64,000 nt of DNA from Methylotenera sp. (GCA_030682715.1 JAUXNQ010000017.1:1-64000), one strand, 5' to 3'. Numbered from the stretch's first letter, positions 17,271-27,039 are shown. Notes: generated by a model from the sequence alone, not told the origin. Numbers and translations are program-made.

Positions 17271-17426
17271 ATGAAAGACCTTTGCAAAAGTACTTCTTGC
17301 GGCGAATTGCTGCGTTGCGCGGTACTCGCAACCTCGCTGTACACCTCGTACTATCTCGGTTTCTGCGTTCCGCGCGCCTTGCACTTCATCCACAATAAGC
17401 ACTTTTGCAAAGGTCTTTATGAGTAA
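17271..17426 (+). CDS. 51-residue leader ORF spanning the inserted element, overlapping modC start
   Basis: Starts with ATG one base after the modB TAA, with AAAGAAGGGGG as ribosome site. It runs through the whole 145-bp inverted-repeat element without a stop and ends at TAA 17424-17426. The modC ATG (17419-17421) lies inside its last codons, in a different frame. The peptide (MKDLCKSTSCGELL...) resembles nothing I know and is probably not functional as a protein. Its translation may deliver ribosomes to modC by termination-reinitiation. The frame is real in sequence; use is inferred. Confidence 0.5.
   Translation: MKDLCKSTSCGELLRCAVLATSLYTSYYLGFCVPRALHFIHNKHFCKGLYE
17274..17418. mobile_element. 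145-bp MITE-like element between modB and modC
   Basis: Perfect 18-bp terminal inverted repeats, AAAGACCTTTGCAAAAGT at 17274-17291 and its complement at 17401-17418, flank a GC-rich centre. ATG occurs directly on both sides (17271-17273 and 17419-17421), consistent with a 3-bp target duplication. The ends resemble IS5-group terminal repeats containing GACCTTTGCAAA (from memory). There is no transposase, so it is a non-autonomous element. Confidence 0.8.
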
Positions 17427-18489
17427 TTTCAAGGCAAAGTTTCATGTTGAATGGCCTGGCTTTACGCTCGATGTTGATCTCAATCTGCCTGAGCGTGGCG
17501 TGACTGCGCTGTTTGGTCATTCTGGTTCTGGCAAGACTACGTTGTTACGCTGCATTGCTGGATTGGAGCGTGCAAAACAAGGTTATCTTTCGTTCAAAGG
17601 GGAGGTGTGGCAGGACGAAACCACTTGGCTACCCACGCATCAGCGACCCTTAGGTTATGTGTTTCAGGAGGCTAGTTTGTTTTCGCATTTGTCCGTACTT
17701 GGCAATCTGCGCTACGGCCTGAAGCGTACATCGGATATTCGCAACCCCGCTCTTGATCAAGCAGTAGAATTATTGGGTATCGGACATCTACTGGACAGAA
17801 AACCAGCCCACCTATCTGGTGGCGAGCGACAACGCGTCGGCATTGCGCGTGCACTGGCAGTTGCTCCACGCATTTTGCTCATGGATGAGCCGCTGGCGGC
17901 GCTTGATCTCAAACGCAAGCAGGAAATTTTGCCTTATCTTGAGCGTCTGCATGACGAACTTGATATCCCAGTGCTTTACGTCAGCCATTCCCCTGATGAA
18001 GTTGCTCGGCTGGCTGATCACATTGTCGTGATGGATGGGGGTAAGGTTGTTACCCGTGGACCTCTGGTTGAGACTATGGCGCGTCTTGATCTACCCATCC
18101 GACTAGGCCAAGATGCAGGCGTGGTGCTGGATGCTATCGTGGCGGAGCGTGACGAGACATGGCATCTTGCACGTGTAGAGTTCGCAGGTGGTAGCCTGTG
18201 GACGCGCGATCATCACTTGGCTGTAGGTCACCGAGTCCGTGTGCGCATTCAGGCGAGTGATGTGAGCCTTGCCACGCAACCACAAGAACACAGTAGCATT
18301 CTTAATCTTCTCTCTGGTGTCGTGGATGCCATCTCTGATGATGAGCATCCAGGTTTAGCGCTGGTACGGGTTCGAGTTGGAGAGTCTAACCTGATTGCCA
18401 GACTAACTAAGCGATCTGTGACAGCATTGGCAATTGTTCCTGGGCTGCCAATCTGGGTGCAGGTGAAATCTGTGGCGCTGATGGAGTAA
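17419..18489 (+). CDS. modC: Molybdate ABC transporter ATP-binding protein ModC
   Basis: 356 residues. ABC ATPase domain with Walker A GHSGSGKT (33-40), signature LSGGERQR (132-139), Walker B ILLMDE (152-157) and H-loop VSHSPDE. A C-terminal Mop/TOBE domain (about 290-354) binds molybdate and can shut the transporter when the metal is plentiful. The ATG comes immediately after the right inverted repeat of the inserted element, and no normal ribosome site precedes it (the upstream bases are GCAAAGGTCTTT; AAAGG is close). Translation probably depends on the overlapping leader ORF or on AAAGG at short spacing. GC-rich like modB. Confidence 0.95.
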   Translation: MSNFKAKFHVEWPGFTLDVDLNLPERGVTALFGHSGSGKTTLLRCIAGLERAKQGYLSFKGEVWQDETTWLPTHQRPLGYVFQEASLFSHLSVLGNLRYGLKRTSDIRNPALDQAVELLGIGHLLDRKPAHLSGGERQRVGIARALAVAPRILLMDEPLAALDLKRKQEILPYLERLHDELDIPVLYVSHSPDEVARLADHIVVMDGGKVVTRGPLVETMARLDLPIRLGQDAGVVLDAIVAERDETWHLARVEFAGGSLWTRDHHLAVGHRVRVRIQASDVSLATQPQEHSSILNLLSGVVDAISDDEHPGLALVRVRVGESNLIARLTKRSVTALAIVPGLPIWVQVKSVALME

Positions 18490-18647
18490 GCGTGATGCGT
18501 TTACAGTATCGGTCAGCGTCTACAAACATTGCGCTGGGAGTTGCTGAAAGAGACAGATATTTACAACAAGGCTGATAAGTAGTTTCAGTAGTGGTGTATT
18601 TTGGATAATATGGTTTGGTATGAAATATTGTGAATAAAAGCAGAGCA

Positions 18648-19130
18648 ATGACAGAGATTGAAAGATTAAAAGCTGGCGCAATTAACGGGTGCTACCAAGC
18701 ACTTTCATTTAAGCAGCCTTTTGCATGGTTGATTACGAACGGTTATTTGATGGTGGATGATCGTACATGGGGGACCACGTATCGGGGCCCTATATTAATT
18801 CATGCAAGCAAAGGTTTGTATGATGTTTACTATGATTATCTAAAAGTGAATACCGACATTCCATTGCCAGCTAAAGAGAACTTGGAATTTGGCGGTGTTG
18901 TTGGCGTCGCAGATTTGGTCATCTGTAGCCGACCAGATGAACTGCCTGAGACGGTAAGCCGTTTACACCGTGCTCAGTTTAAAGGTGTTAATAGCAGGCA
19001 CTACGGGTTTTTATTTGAACAGCCTAGACCGTTGCCATTGATGCCATGTGCTGGCAAGCTTGGGATTTTTGAGCTAGATATCGAGGCGCTATTAAATGCG
19101 CCACCTGCCGCGCAGGCCGAGTTGTTTTAG
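18648..19130 (+). CDS. ASCH domain-containing protein
   Basis: 160 residues from the ATG at 18648; an in-frame GTG at 18630 would add six residues. The ASCH fold, a PUA-like beta-barrel that may bind RNA or modified nucleotides, is shown by ALSFKQPFAWLITNG, the strand RGPILIHASKG and the central FGGVVGVADLVIC. Related small proteins have been described as RNA-binding or N4-acetylcytidine amidohydrolases; the activity here is unknown. Soluble, with no signal peptide. It lies 160 bases after modC and 240 bases before cysK. Its base use is host-like, so it is not part of the acquired mod block. Confidence 0.85.
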   Translation: MTEIERLKAGAINGCYQALSFKQPFAWLITNGYLMVDDRTWGTTYRGPILIHASKGLYDVYYDYLKVNTDIPLPAKENLEFGGVVGVADLVICSRPDELPETVSRLHRAQFKGVNSRHYGFLFEQPRPLPLMPCAGKLGIFELDIEALLNAPPAAQAELF

Positions 19131-19370
19131 CTACAGGTCTTTCTTTAGTTAAGTGTAGATTTCAATGCTTAATGATGTAATTGGTGAACAGTGAAATGCA
19201 TTACGCTTAGAATGTATCAAACCTACGTTGTGGTTTTTATTAATTCTTTTATGTTGTAATCAAATACCCATTAATTATTTTTAGTTGCCACGGTAAATTG
19301 GTAGACTACACTTTTATAAGTAGCAACTAGGTGTCGATTGATAGGCTAGTTAATCGGAAAAGGAATTCAC

Positions 19371-20348
19371 ATGGCAAATTGGTTTGAAGATAATGCTCAA
19401 TCTATTGGCAATACACCGCTGGTTAAATTAAATAGAGTGACAGATGGTGCGGCTGCAACAGTGCTCGCCAAGATAGAAGGGCGTAACCCAGCTTACTCTG
19501 TGAAGTGTCGTATCGGTGCTGCGATGATATGGGATGCAGAACAACGAGGGCTGTTAGGCCCAGGCAAAGAGATTATTGAACCCACAAGTGGAAACACTGG
19601 CATTGCCTTAGCCTTTGTGGCTGCGGCGAGAGGGATTCCGTTAACACTTACAATGCCTGAAACTATGAGCATTGAGCGACGTAAACTACTAGTGGCTTAT
19701 GGTGCAAAACTTATACTGACTGAGGGTGCAAAAGGTATGAGCGGTGCTATTGCCAAAGCCGAGGAAATTGCAGCGTCTGACCCTAACCGCTATGTGTTAC
19801 TGCAACAATTTAAAAACCCAGCGAATCCAGCGATTCATGAAAAAACCACAGGACCAGAAATCTGGGAGGCAACTGATGGAAAAATCGACATTTTAGTTTC
19901 AGGCGTAGGCACGGGTGGTACCATCACTGGCATATCTCGCTATATTAAAAACACACAAGGTAAGGCGATTACTTCAGTTGCAGTAGAGCCAACATCTAGT
20001 CCTGTTCTGAGCCAAAAGCGGGCAGGTGAAGAGCTTAAACCTGCACCACACAAAATACAGGGCATAGGCGCTGGTTTTGTGCCAGAAATATTAGATATGT
20101 CATTGGTGGATGAAATCGCTCAAGTGACGAATGACGAGGCTGTACTTTATGCCCAGCGATTAGCGAAGGAAGAGGGCATTCTTGCAGGTATTTCTTGTGG
20201 AGCAGCAGTTGCGGCGGCTGTGCGCTATGCAAAACGACCAGAAAACTCAGCTAAGACTATCGTTGTGATATTGCCAGACTCAGGTGAGCGCTATTTGAGC
20301 TCTATACTGTTTGATGGCCTATTTGATGAGAAGGGTATTGCGCTGTAG
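19371..20348 (+). CDS. cysK: Cysteine synthase A (O-acetylserine sulfhydrylase)
   Basis: 325 residues, close to CysK. It makes cysteine from O-acetylserine and sulfide with pyridoxal phosphate. The PLP lysine is Lys45 in [11 protein letters not shown]. The substrate loop is EPTSGNTG, and the phosphate-binding glycine loop is [10 protein letters not shown]. The C-terminal part contains [14 protein letters not shown]. The CysK-type [11 protein letters not shown] context favours CysK over CysM. A good ribosome site (AAAGGAA) precedes the ATG. In the 240 bases upstream, TAGTTGC at 19282-19288 and GCAACTA at 19323-19329 form a long-loop inverted repeat that could be a regulator site. It stands alone in its strand context, before the parE promoter region. 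Confidence 0.95.
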   Translation: MANWFEDNAQSIGNTPLVKLNRVTDGAAATVLAKIEGRNPAYSVKCRIGAAMIWDAEQRGLLGPGKEIIEPTSGNTGIALAFVAAARGIPLTLTMPETMSIERRKLLVAYGAKLILTEGAKGMSGAIAKAEEIAASDPNRYVLLQQFKNPANPAIHEKTTGPEIWEATDGKIDILVSGVGTGGTITGISRYIKNTQGKAITSVAVEPTSSPVLSQKRAGEELKPAPHKIQGIGAGFVPEILDMSLVDEIAQVTNDEAVLYAQRLAKEEGILAGISCGAAVAAAVRYAKRPENSAKTIVVILPDSGERYLSSILFDGLFDEKGIAL

Positions 20349-20908
20349 AAAAAGCAAGGTTTGCGATGTTGTTGAGGCTTATGGCGCTGTAATTGTACGC
20401 TCAACTATAGATACGTGCGAGATACGTGCGTGTCTGTGAAATAAGCGTATGTTGAGCACTTGTTGATGCTACCCCATACTTAGGGGGTGGGAGATGGGCG
20501 CTCAACAAAAACGCTATACATAACCGAACTATCACCATTTCTTTTCTTTAAATACATATTCAATTGTTGGCTTCAGTTATAGTATTGCTTGCTTAAATTT
20601 GCTTCTATTCTTAGTTTTCTAAATGTTCCAGCTACTTAGCGTTACTATCCCCATGCATCCCACAATGTTATCCACAGAAATTGTGGAGTCTTGTGATGTT
20701 GGGTATAAGCTGGAATAACGTTCTAAATCGAATAGGTTGGTTTAAATGGAATAGCTGATAGCGCCAGCTTACTTACGTGTAACGCTAATTTTTAATAGAA
20801 TTTATCATTAAATCTATCGTAAAAAAGTTAATTAGTTTTATAAAATAACGTCAGATAAATTACACTTGAAATATCAAACTTGAAATATCAATGTTAAAGG
20901 TTAGATTG
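20349..20908. other. Intergenic region upstream of parE with hairpin, DnaA box and tandem repeat
   Basis: About 560 bases without a gene. AGCGT and GTTGAGC (20444-20457) pair with GCTCAAC and ACGCT (20500-20515) around an inner ACCCC/GGGGT pair, a 72-base cruciform-like structure. A perfect DnaA box TTATCCACA lies at 20668-20676. The 14-mer ACTTGAAATATCAA is repeated in tandem at 20864-20891, just before the parE start. Confidence 0.6.
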
Positions 20909-22894
20909 ATGGCAGAAAAAGAATACGACGCAGATTCGGTAAAGGTACTTAGAGGATTAGAGCCCGTGCGTGCCAGACCTGGTATGTACACCCGAACTGA
21001 CTCACCTACACATATTGTTCAAGAAGTGATAGATAACGCGGCTGATGAAGCGTTAGGTGGCCATGCTACCAGTATTGATGTCACCATTTTTAAGGATGGT
21101 GCGGTTGAGGTGTCAGATAATGGTCGCGGTATTCCTGTAGAGATTCCTAAAGGTGAAACACAGCCAGCGGTTGAGCTTGTATTTGTGCAATTGCACGCAG
21201 GTGGTAAGTTTGATAAAGAAGATGAAAATAGCTCGTATCGTTTTTCTGGAGGCTTGCATGGCGTAGGTGTATCTGTCACCAATGCACTATCTACACGATT
21301 AGAGGTGAAAGTTAAGCGTGATGGCAAGGTTCATGGTCTTGTTTTTGAAAATGGCAATTGCATAGAGCCTTTAAAAGAAGTCGGGAAGTGTCTTAAGCGC
21401 GACACAGGCACGACGGTAAAGTGTTGGCCTGATCCTAAATACTTTGATTCGCCAAAAGTATCCATTCAGCAGTTAGAACACCTGATTAAATCAAAAGCCG
21501 TATTGTTGCGCGGTGTTAGCGTGACACTTTCTATTGAAGGTGCTGATGGTTTTGAAGAGCGTTCATGGACTTATGCGGATGGCTTACCGCAATATTTGGA
21601 TGAGCTGATCGGTGAGCGCGAAGTGGTGGATGATGAAGTGCCTATCCCAATTATCTCCGGTGAGTTTTATCATCATGACAACACAGATGGCATTTCGAAA
21701 GGTGAGGGCGCGATATGGGCATTATCTTTCGGTGCTGGTGGCGGGCGAGGTGAGTCCTATGTGAACCTGATTCCTACACTCTCTGGCGGCACGCACGAGG
21801 CTGGTATGCGTAATGGGGTGTTTGAGGCGGTTAAATCGTTCATGGAGCATCACAGCATGATGCAACGTGGTGTAAAAGTCTCATCGGAAGATGTTTGGAA
21901 TAACGTTTATTATGTATTGGCGGCTAAAGTTTTAGATCCTCAATTTCAGGGGCAGACTAAAGAAAAGCTGACGAATCGTGATGCTATGAAAATGGTGGCT
22001 TCTGCAATTAAGCCGATGATGGAAAATTGGCTGACACAGAATGTAGATCATGCCAAACGTATTTCTGACTTAGTTAACCGTACGGCAGCTGCTCGTAATA
22101 AATCCACACAAAAAATCGAGAAACGTAAAACCACGGGTATTAATCTGATGCCAGCAAAGCTCACTGACTGTGAAGCGGCGGGCACGATGGAAGCTGAGTT
22201 GTTTTTGGTGGAAGGTGACTCTGCTGGTGGTAGTGCAAAGATGGGCAGAAACAATGAGTTTCAATCTTTATTGCCGTTGCGCGGTAAGGTCTTAAATACA
22301 TGGGAAGTGGATGCTGGGCACATCTTTGCTAACTCTGAGGTACACGACATTTTTGTCGCGCTAGGTATTGAGCCGCATACGCTAAAAGACAACCCTGACT
22401 TCTCTGGTTTACGCTACGGTAAATTGTGCATATTGTCTGATGCTGATGTAGATGGCTCGCACATTCAGGTGTTGCTGCTGACGATGTTACTAAGACATGC
22501 ACCTAAGTTGATTGAGCGTGGGCATGTGTATATCTCGCAACCCCCGTTGTATCGTATTGATGTGCCAGCACATGGCAAAAATAAGCCTTTGCGTAAAATC
22601 TACGTGTCAGATGATGCTGAAAAAATGTCGATGATAGAAAAGCTAAAACGTGAGGGTATTGCTGAAGAAAGACTAAGCATTCAACGTTTTAAAGGTTTGG
22701 GTGAAATGAACCCTGAGCAGCTGTGGGAAACCACACTTTGCCCTGATACACGACGTTTGATACAAGTGCGATTGCCAGAGGGCGAGGTTAGTGGTGCACT
22801 TAAAATGTTCGATATGCTGATGGCAAAAAATGAATCAGCTGCACGGAAAGAGTGGATGGAACGTCGCGGTAATGATGTGGAGGCGGATGTTTAA
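20909..22894 (+). CDS. parE: DNA topoisomerase IV subunit B
   Basis: 661 residues from the ATG at 20909, with AAAGG upstream. An in-frame ATG at 20891 inside the tandem repeat is less likely, since [20 protein letters not shown] matches the usual N-terminus. The GHKL ATPase domain shows [21 protein letters not shown] and [15 protein letters not shown]. The TOPRIM domain shows [12 protein letters not shown] and DADVDGSHI. With ParC it decatenates daughter chromosomes. [14 protein letters not shown] and the shorter length favour ParE over GyrB, and the neighbour is parC, overlapping by one base (TAATG). Confidence 0.95.
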   Translation: MAEKEYDADSVKVLRGLEPVRARPGMYTRTDSPTHIVQEVIDNAADEALGGHATSIDVTIFKDGAVEVSDNGRGIPVEIPKGETQPAVELVFVQLHAGGKFDKEDENSSYRFSGGLHGVGVSVTNALSTRLEVKVKRDGKVHGLVFENGNCIEPLKEVGKCLKRDTGTTVKCWPDPKYFDSPKVSIQQLEHLIKSKAVLLRGVSVTLSIEGADGFEERSWTYADGLPQYLDELIGEREVVDDEVPIPIISGEFYHHDNTDGISKGEGAIWALSFGAGGGRGESYVNLIPTLSGGTHEAGMRNGVFEAVKSFMEHHSMMQRGVKVSSEDVWNNVYYVLAAKVLDPQFQGQTKEKLTNRDAMKMVASAIKPMMENWLTQNVDHAKRISDLVNRTAAARNKSTQKIEKRKTTGINLMPAKLTDCEAAGTMEAELFLVEGDSAGGSAKMGRNNEFQSLLPLRGKVLNTWEVDAGHIFANSEVHDIFVALGIEPHTLKDNPDFSGLRYGKLCILSDADVDGSHIQVLLLTMLLRHAPKLIERGHVYISQPPLYRIDVPAHGKNKPLRKIYVSDDAEKMSMIEKLKREGIAEERLSIQRFKGLGEMNPEQLWETTLCPDTRRLIQVRLPEGEVSGALKMFDMLMAKNESAARKEWMERRGNDVEADV

Positions 22895-25179
22895 TGGATA
22901 CAGGTATGTTAGAAAATAATAACGAAGAAAATGCAGTACCCATTGGCGAGTATGCAGAGGAAGCTTATTTAGCTTATGCTGTATCTGTGGTGAAGGGCCG
23001 TGCTTTACCTTCTGTAGAAGACGGCCAGAAACCAGTGCAACGCCGCATTTTATATGCGATGAAGGAAATGGGCTTAGTCGCTGGCGTTAAGCCCGTGAAG
23101 TCTGCTCGCGTGGTTGGTAACGTGTTAGGTATGTACCACCCACATGGTGATAGCTCAGCTTATGAAGCCGCCGTTCGTTTGGCGCAAGACTTTACCTTAC
23201 GCTACCCACTGATTGACGGACAAGGTAATTTTGGCTCACGTGACGGTGATGGCGCTGCCGCGATGCGATATACCGAAATGCGACTATCGCCAATTGCAGA
23301 TTTACTGCTGTCTGAAATTGATCGAGGCACTGTAGATTTTCAGAATAACTACGATGGCGCTTTTCAAGAGCCAGTGCTGTTGCCAGCACGGTTACCGATG
23401 ATGCTATTAAATGGCGCATCTGGTATTGCCGTAGGGATGGCGACTGAAATGGTGCCACATAATATGCGCGAGATTGCAAACGCTGTGTTGCATATTATGG
23501 AGAATCCAAACTGTACCACTGCGGATTTCATGCAGCATGTGCCTGGTCCTGATTTTCCTGGGGGTGGCCAGTTAATTACGCAAACGGCAGATATTCTTTC
23601 TACGTATGAAACAGGTCGTGGCTCATTAAGGCTGCGTGCGCGATGGATAGTAGAGCCAATGGCACGTGGTCAGTGGCGTATTATTATTCATGAGCTTCCA
23701 CACGGCGTTTCTGTAGAAACAATACAGGATGAGATACTCGCTATCTCGAACCCGAAGCCGAAAAAAGATAAAAAGACGATTGATCAAGACCAATTACTGG
23801 TGAAGCAATCTGCATTGAGCATGATTGATACAGTAAAAAGTGAAGGTAAAAAAGATGTTCGGCTGATTATCGAACCTAAGACCAGCAAGGTGTCTAGTGA
23901 TGAATTGATGGCCTTTCTGTTGCTGCATACCAGCATGGAAGTGTCATGCCCAGTTAATATGGTGATGATTGGTACCGATGGGCGCCCTGCACAAAAAGGC
24001 ATGATTGCTATTCTTAAAGAGTGGATTGCATTCCGTCTTAACGTGGTGCGCAGGCGTTGCCAATTTGATTTAGATAAGATTAATAAGCGCATCCATATTT
24101 TAGAGGGGCGCATGATCGCCTTTTTGCATATCGATGAAGTGATTAAAGTCATTCGTAATTCAGATGAGCCTAAAGCAGATTTGATTGCCGCATTTCAGTT
24201 AAGTGAGATACAAGCGGAAGATATTTTGGAAATTCGCTTGCGCCAGTTGGCTAGGTTGGAAGGCTTTAAGATTGAGAAAGAGTTGAAAGACTTGCGCGAA
24301 GAAGCGGATGGATTACAAACGATTTTAGGCAGCGATACCAAGTTACGCAGATTGACCGCAAAAGAAATTAAGCAAGATGCTGAGAAATATGGTGATGATC
24401 GACGTACTTTGATTGAGCCAGTTGAACGTGCGCAGGGTGGACAAAAAGCCTTTGTGGTTGATGAGCCAGTGACGATATTAATCTCTAAAAATGGTTGGAT
24501 TAGGGCAAGGCAAGGCCATGGTATTGAGCGTGACTCTATCGCTTGGAAAGCTGGTGATGGCGAGTTTGCAGTGATAGAAACGCGCACGGTGCTGCCAATA
24601 GTGTTGCTGGATACAAGTGGCAGATGTTACGCATTTGATGCATCCACAGTGCCTGGCGGCAAAGGCGATGGTATACCAATCAGCTCAATCATCGAGGTGC
24701 AGAATGGCGCTAAATTAGTCCATGCGCTTTCAGGTAAAGATGATGATAGATACTTATTCGCTACGTCTAATAGCTACGGGTTTATTGCACCGTTGAAAGG
24801 TTTAGTAGCAAGACCGAAAGCGGGTAAGGCTTTTATGAAGCCAGAAGATAAATCGACCATTTTGCAACCGATTAAACTGGATGAGCGTACGCATCTTGCG
24901 GTGACTTCATCAGAGAACAAGCTGCTGGTTTTCCCTTTGGGTGAAGTGAATGAATATCCAAATGGTGGTAAGGGTGTGCGAATAATGGATATCCCAGACA
25001 AGGTATCGTTATCCCGTATCGAGCTGAGCGATGGGCAGTCAGCCGCTGTTGTAGTGAAAAACAAAACTAAGATAATTGATGGTGAAGTTTTGTCTAAGTA
25101 TTTATCGAAACGCGCTAGAAAAGGCTTTTCCGTGCTAGATAGCAAGCCCGTCATCAAAAAACAGGAAGGGTTATTTTAG
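22894..25179 (+). CDS. parC: DNA topoisomerase IV subunit A
   Basis: 761 residues. The breakage-reunion domain contains the active-site tyrosine in [11 protein letters not shown] and the quinolone-region sequence [11 protein letters not shown] (serine present, i.e. no classical resistance change visible). A C-terminal beta-pinwheel domain (about 500-740) is of the shorter ParC type, without the GyrA box. It cuts and rejoins DNA as a ParC2-ParE2 complex. Its ATG shares one base with the parE stop codon, so the two are translationally coupled. The pairing with parE makes ParC rather than GyrA the safe call. Confidence 0.95.
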   Translation: MDTGMLENNNEENAVPIGEYAEEAYLAYAVSVVKGRALPSVEDGQKPVQRRILYAMKEMGLVAGVKPVKSARVVGNVLGMYHPHGDSSAYEAAVRLAQDFTLRYPLIDGQGNFGSRDGDGAAAMRYTEMRLSPIADLLLSEIDRGTVDFQNNYDGAFQEPVLLPARLPMMLLNGASGIAVGMATEMVPHNMREIANAVLHIMENPNCTTADFMQHVPGPDFPGGGQLITQTADILSTYETGRGSLRLRARWIVEPMARGQWRIIIHELPHGVSVETIQDEILAISNPKPKKDKKTIDQDQLLVKQSALSMIDTVKSEGKKDVRLIIEPKTSKVSSDELMAFLLLHTSMEVSCPVNMVMIGTDGRPAQKGMIAILKEWIAFRLNVVRRRCQFDLDKINKRIHILEGRMIAFLHIDEVIKVIRNSDEPKADLIAAFQLSEIQAEDILEIRLRQLARLEGFKIEKELKDLREEADGLQTILGSDTKLRRLTAKEIKQDAEKYGDDRRTLIEPVERAQGGQKAFVVDEPVTILISKNGWIRARQGHGIERDSIAWKAGDGEFAVIETRTVLPIVLLDTSGRCYAFDASTVPGGKGDGIPISSIIEVQNGAKLVHALSGKDDDRYLFATSNSYGFIAPLKGLVARPKAGKAFMKPEDKSTILQPIKLDERTHLAVTSSENKLLVFPLGEVNEYPNGGKGVRIMDIPDKVSLSRIELSDGQSAAVVVKNKTKIIDGEVLSKYLSKRARKGFSVLDSKPVIKKQEGLF

Positions 25180-25269
25180 ATTTAATCTGGTGCTGTGAGG
25201 GTGACAATAATTTTGTACAGTAGCATGGCTCATGAGAATAATTCAGGAGCTTTGGATAGTAGCGTAAGT

Positions 25270-25350
25270 TGTAGGAGCGCAATTCATTGCGCGAATGCTG
25301 TGTCACAAACAACAATCTACATTAATCCGAACAATGAATTGCGCTCCAAA
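25270..25350. repeat. Pair of inverted REP-like sequences
   Basis: TTGTAGGAGCGCAATTCATT at 25269-25288 continues GCGCGAATG. It carries the internal palindrome GCGCAATTCATTGCGC and the GTAGGAGCG...GCGAATG head of classical REP elements. A second copy runs in the opposite direction at 25332-25347, so 16 bases (GGAGCGCAATTCATTG) are perfectly inverted. It lies between the convergent parC and YeeE/YedE genes, a typical REP location. Confidence 0.75.
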
Positions 25351-25391
25351 CCATGCCTCTGTTTTTGGGAATAGCAATAATAGGCACGCGA

Positions 25392-25814
25392 TTATTTTCT
25401 TAACTTTTCGTATAAATTGTCATGGATCAACATACCCAATAACATGGCAACGACAAAAATAAGGGCTTCTTTATATCCAGCACCTAAAGCAACGATTGCT
25501 GGCCCTGGACAGAACCCTGCAAGCGCCCACCCTGCGCCAAATAAGAAACTGCCGATAATCAGTTCTTTATTAACATGCGATTTCCCTGGTAAGTGAATGG
25601 GCTCATTGAATAGCGTTGTGTTTGTTTTTTCAGCTTTTCTAAAGCCAAAAAATCCAACCAATATAGCGCCTACCATTACAAAGGCTAGGCTAGGGTCCCA
25701 ATTGCCTGTGATGTCTAAAAAACCAATTACTTTAGATGGGTTAGTCATCCCTGACAAAATAAGGCCTATGCCAAAGATAATGCCTGCAATCAATGTCATC
25801 ATATTTTTCATCAT
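25392..25814 (-). CDS. YeeE/YedE-type membrane protein, C-terminal half-transporter
   Basis: 140 residues with four hydrophobic helices. GIIFGIGLILSGMTNPSKVIGFLD and LFGAGWALAGFCPGPAIV are the signature of the YeeE/YedE (DUF6691) family that moves sulfur species such as thiosulfate across the inner membrane. The conserved cysteine in GFCPGP is thought to handle sulfur. It follows the other half-protein by 17 bases in the minus-strand unit led by the persulfide dioxygenase. The split into two half-length proteins is common in BigR-controlled operons. Several near ATGs exist at the start (MMKNMM); the first is used here without strong support. Confidence 0.88.
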   Translation of the reverse strand: MMKNMMTLIAGIIFGIGLILSGMTNPSKVIGFLDITGNWDPSLAFVMVGAILVGFFGFRKAEKTNTTLFNEPIHLPGKSHVNKELIIGSFLFGAGWALAGFCPGPAIVALGAGYKEALIFVVAMLLGMLIHDNLYEKLRK

Positions 25815-25831
25815 TTAGATTATTTCCATTT

Positions 25832-26257
25832 TTAAATTACATGAATCAATACATAGGTAACGACAAACCCTGAAAATATAAAACTCATGGTGGCTAGTAG
25901 CGAACGCAAAGATAATCTACTTAAGCCACATATGCCATGCCCACTCGTACAACCTGAGCCCATTCTGGTACCAAATCCTACTAATAGCCCTGCGATAACC
26001 AGTGTAGAGTAAGAGGCAGAAATCTCTGATACAGGTAAAGGTGTAAATAGCGCATAGAGAGTACTTGAGATAAGTAAGCCTGCAATAAACAGTACTCTCC
26101 ATAAATAGTGCTCTTTTGGCGTGTTCTTAAATTGCATTAAACCAGCAACAATACCGCTGATGCCTGCAATTTTCCCGCTTGATATAATCAGGATGGATGC
26201 AGACAACCCTATAAGTAAGCCACCGATTAGAGATTGTATGGGGGTGAAATTTTCCAT
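25832..26257 (-). CDS. YeeE/YedE-type membrane protein, N-terminal half-transporter
   Basis: 141 residues from the ATG at 26257, which has AAGGA eight bases upstream; an upstream in-frame ATG at 26320 would overlap the previous gene. It has four hydrophobic helices. The motif LLVGFGTRMGSGCTSGHGICGLSRLS is the first-half signature of YeeE/YedE sulfur transporters, with the conserved cysteines in SGCTSGHGICG. Together with the next gene it should make one transporter for reduced sulfur compounds. Four bases separate it from the persulfide dioxygenase stop, so the three genes are an operon. Confidence 0.9.
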   Translation of the reverse strand: MENFTPIQSLIGGLLIGLSASILIISSGKIAGISGIVAGLMQFKNTPKEHYLWRVLFIAGLLISSTLYALFTPLPVSEISASYSTLVIAGLLVGFGTRMGSGCTSGHGICGLSRLSLRSLLATMSFIFSGFVVTYVLIHVI

Positions 26258-26261
26258 CGCT

Positions 26262-26957
26262 TTATCCTTGCTGTGGCTCAGGTACGCCACATTTACGGTT
26301 TGCTGGCACTGCAATATCAATCATTTTAGGTTTAGGTAAATTTAAGTTTTCCATAATATCAATAAACGCTTCTCTCGATTGATTGGCTAAACGTGGATTA
26401 ATGAGTTTTTCTTGGGCGATACAACTAACGCGCTTACCATTGTAATCATGACCTGGATAGACTAATGTTTCATCTGCCAAAGTAAAAAGACTGCTGGTGA
26501 TACAGTCGTAAAGTTTACCAGCATCTCCACCTTGAAAGTCGGTTCTGCCGCAGCCATTAATCATCAAGCTATCACCAGTAAACAGGCGATCTTTCCATAA
26601 AAAACTCATGCTACCAGCAGTGTGGCCTGGTGTCGCAATGACCTTTATTTGTTCATCACCAAAAGTAATGACATCACTATCTTTTAGCTGAATATCTGCA
26701 GTTTCTGCACCGCAGTCTATGCTAACGGCTGTTTTTGCCATTGTGATCGATTTTAGTTTTCCGCCACCTGTAATATGGTCGGCATGCACATGCGTTTCTA
26801 ATGAGTAAACTAAGGTCAATTGATGCTTATTGATCACTTGAAGGTACTCATCAATATTGTCGGTAACAGGGTCAATTAAGACTGCTTGTTTACTAGTTAA
26901 GTCAGCGATTAGGTATGTAAGTGTAGATGAGGCTTCATCATAAAATTGCTTAAACAT
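26262..26957 (-). CDS. ETHE1-like persulfide dioxygenase (metallo-beta-lactamase fold)
   Basis: 231 residues with the metal site THVHADH (His56, His58, Asp60, His61), ATPGHTAGS and FTGDSLMINGCGRTDFQGGDA. The GCGRTDFQ segment is the hallmark of ETHE1-type enzymes, which use one iron and oxygen to oxidise glutathione persulfide to sulfite. It heads a minus-strand operon with two YeeE/YedE halves and is divergent from a BigR-type repressor gene. In several alpha- and betaproteobacteria this domain is fused to a DUF442 domain (Blh); here the DUF442 protein is separate and encoded on the other strand. Sulfite produced could leave through the TauE protein. Confidence 0.92.
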   Translation of the reverse strand: MFKQFYDEASSTLTYLIADLTSKQAVLIDPVTDNIDEYLQVINKHQLTLVYSLETHVHADHITGGGKLKSITMAKTAVSIDCGAETADIQLKDSDVITFGDEQIKVIATPGHTAGSMSFLWKDRLFTGDSLMINGCGRTDFQGGDAGKLYDCITSSLFTLADETLVYPGHDYNGKRVSCIAQEKLINPRLANQSREAFIDIMENLNLPKPKMIDIAVPANRKCGVPEPQQG

Positions 26958-26994
26958 GATATTCCTTTCAAAAGGTGTTGTTACATTGTAACTT

Positions 26995-27020
26995 AATATT
27001 ATATAATTAAATATAATATT
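26995..27020. promoter_or_regulatory. AT-rich palindromic operator between persulfide dioxygenase and repressor genes
   Basis: AATATTATA (26995-27003) and its perfect complement TATAATATT (27012-27020) flank an 8-base centre, in the 82-bp divergent gap. Both arms contain -10-like hexamers (TATAAT on each strand). A repressor bound here would block both promoters at once. BigR/SqrR operators are likewise AT-rich palindromes. Confidence 0.7.
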
Positions 27021-27039
27021 TTAAAATAGAGTTTAAAAG

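Noticed and set aside
18490-18582. Open triplets after modC reading SIGQRLQTLRWELLKETDIY
   Set aside because: About 28 codons look protein-like and may be the tail of a lost gene, but there is no start and no family I can name.
20641-20720. Replication origin near parE
   Set aside because: Only one perfect DnaA box, with no AT-rich unwinding repeats beside it and no dnaA, dnaN or parAB genes.
25180-25391. CRISPR-like repeats
   Set aside because: Only two inverted copies with different spacing; this is a REP pair. No regularly spaced direct repeats occur anywhere in the window.
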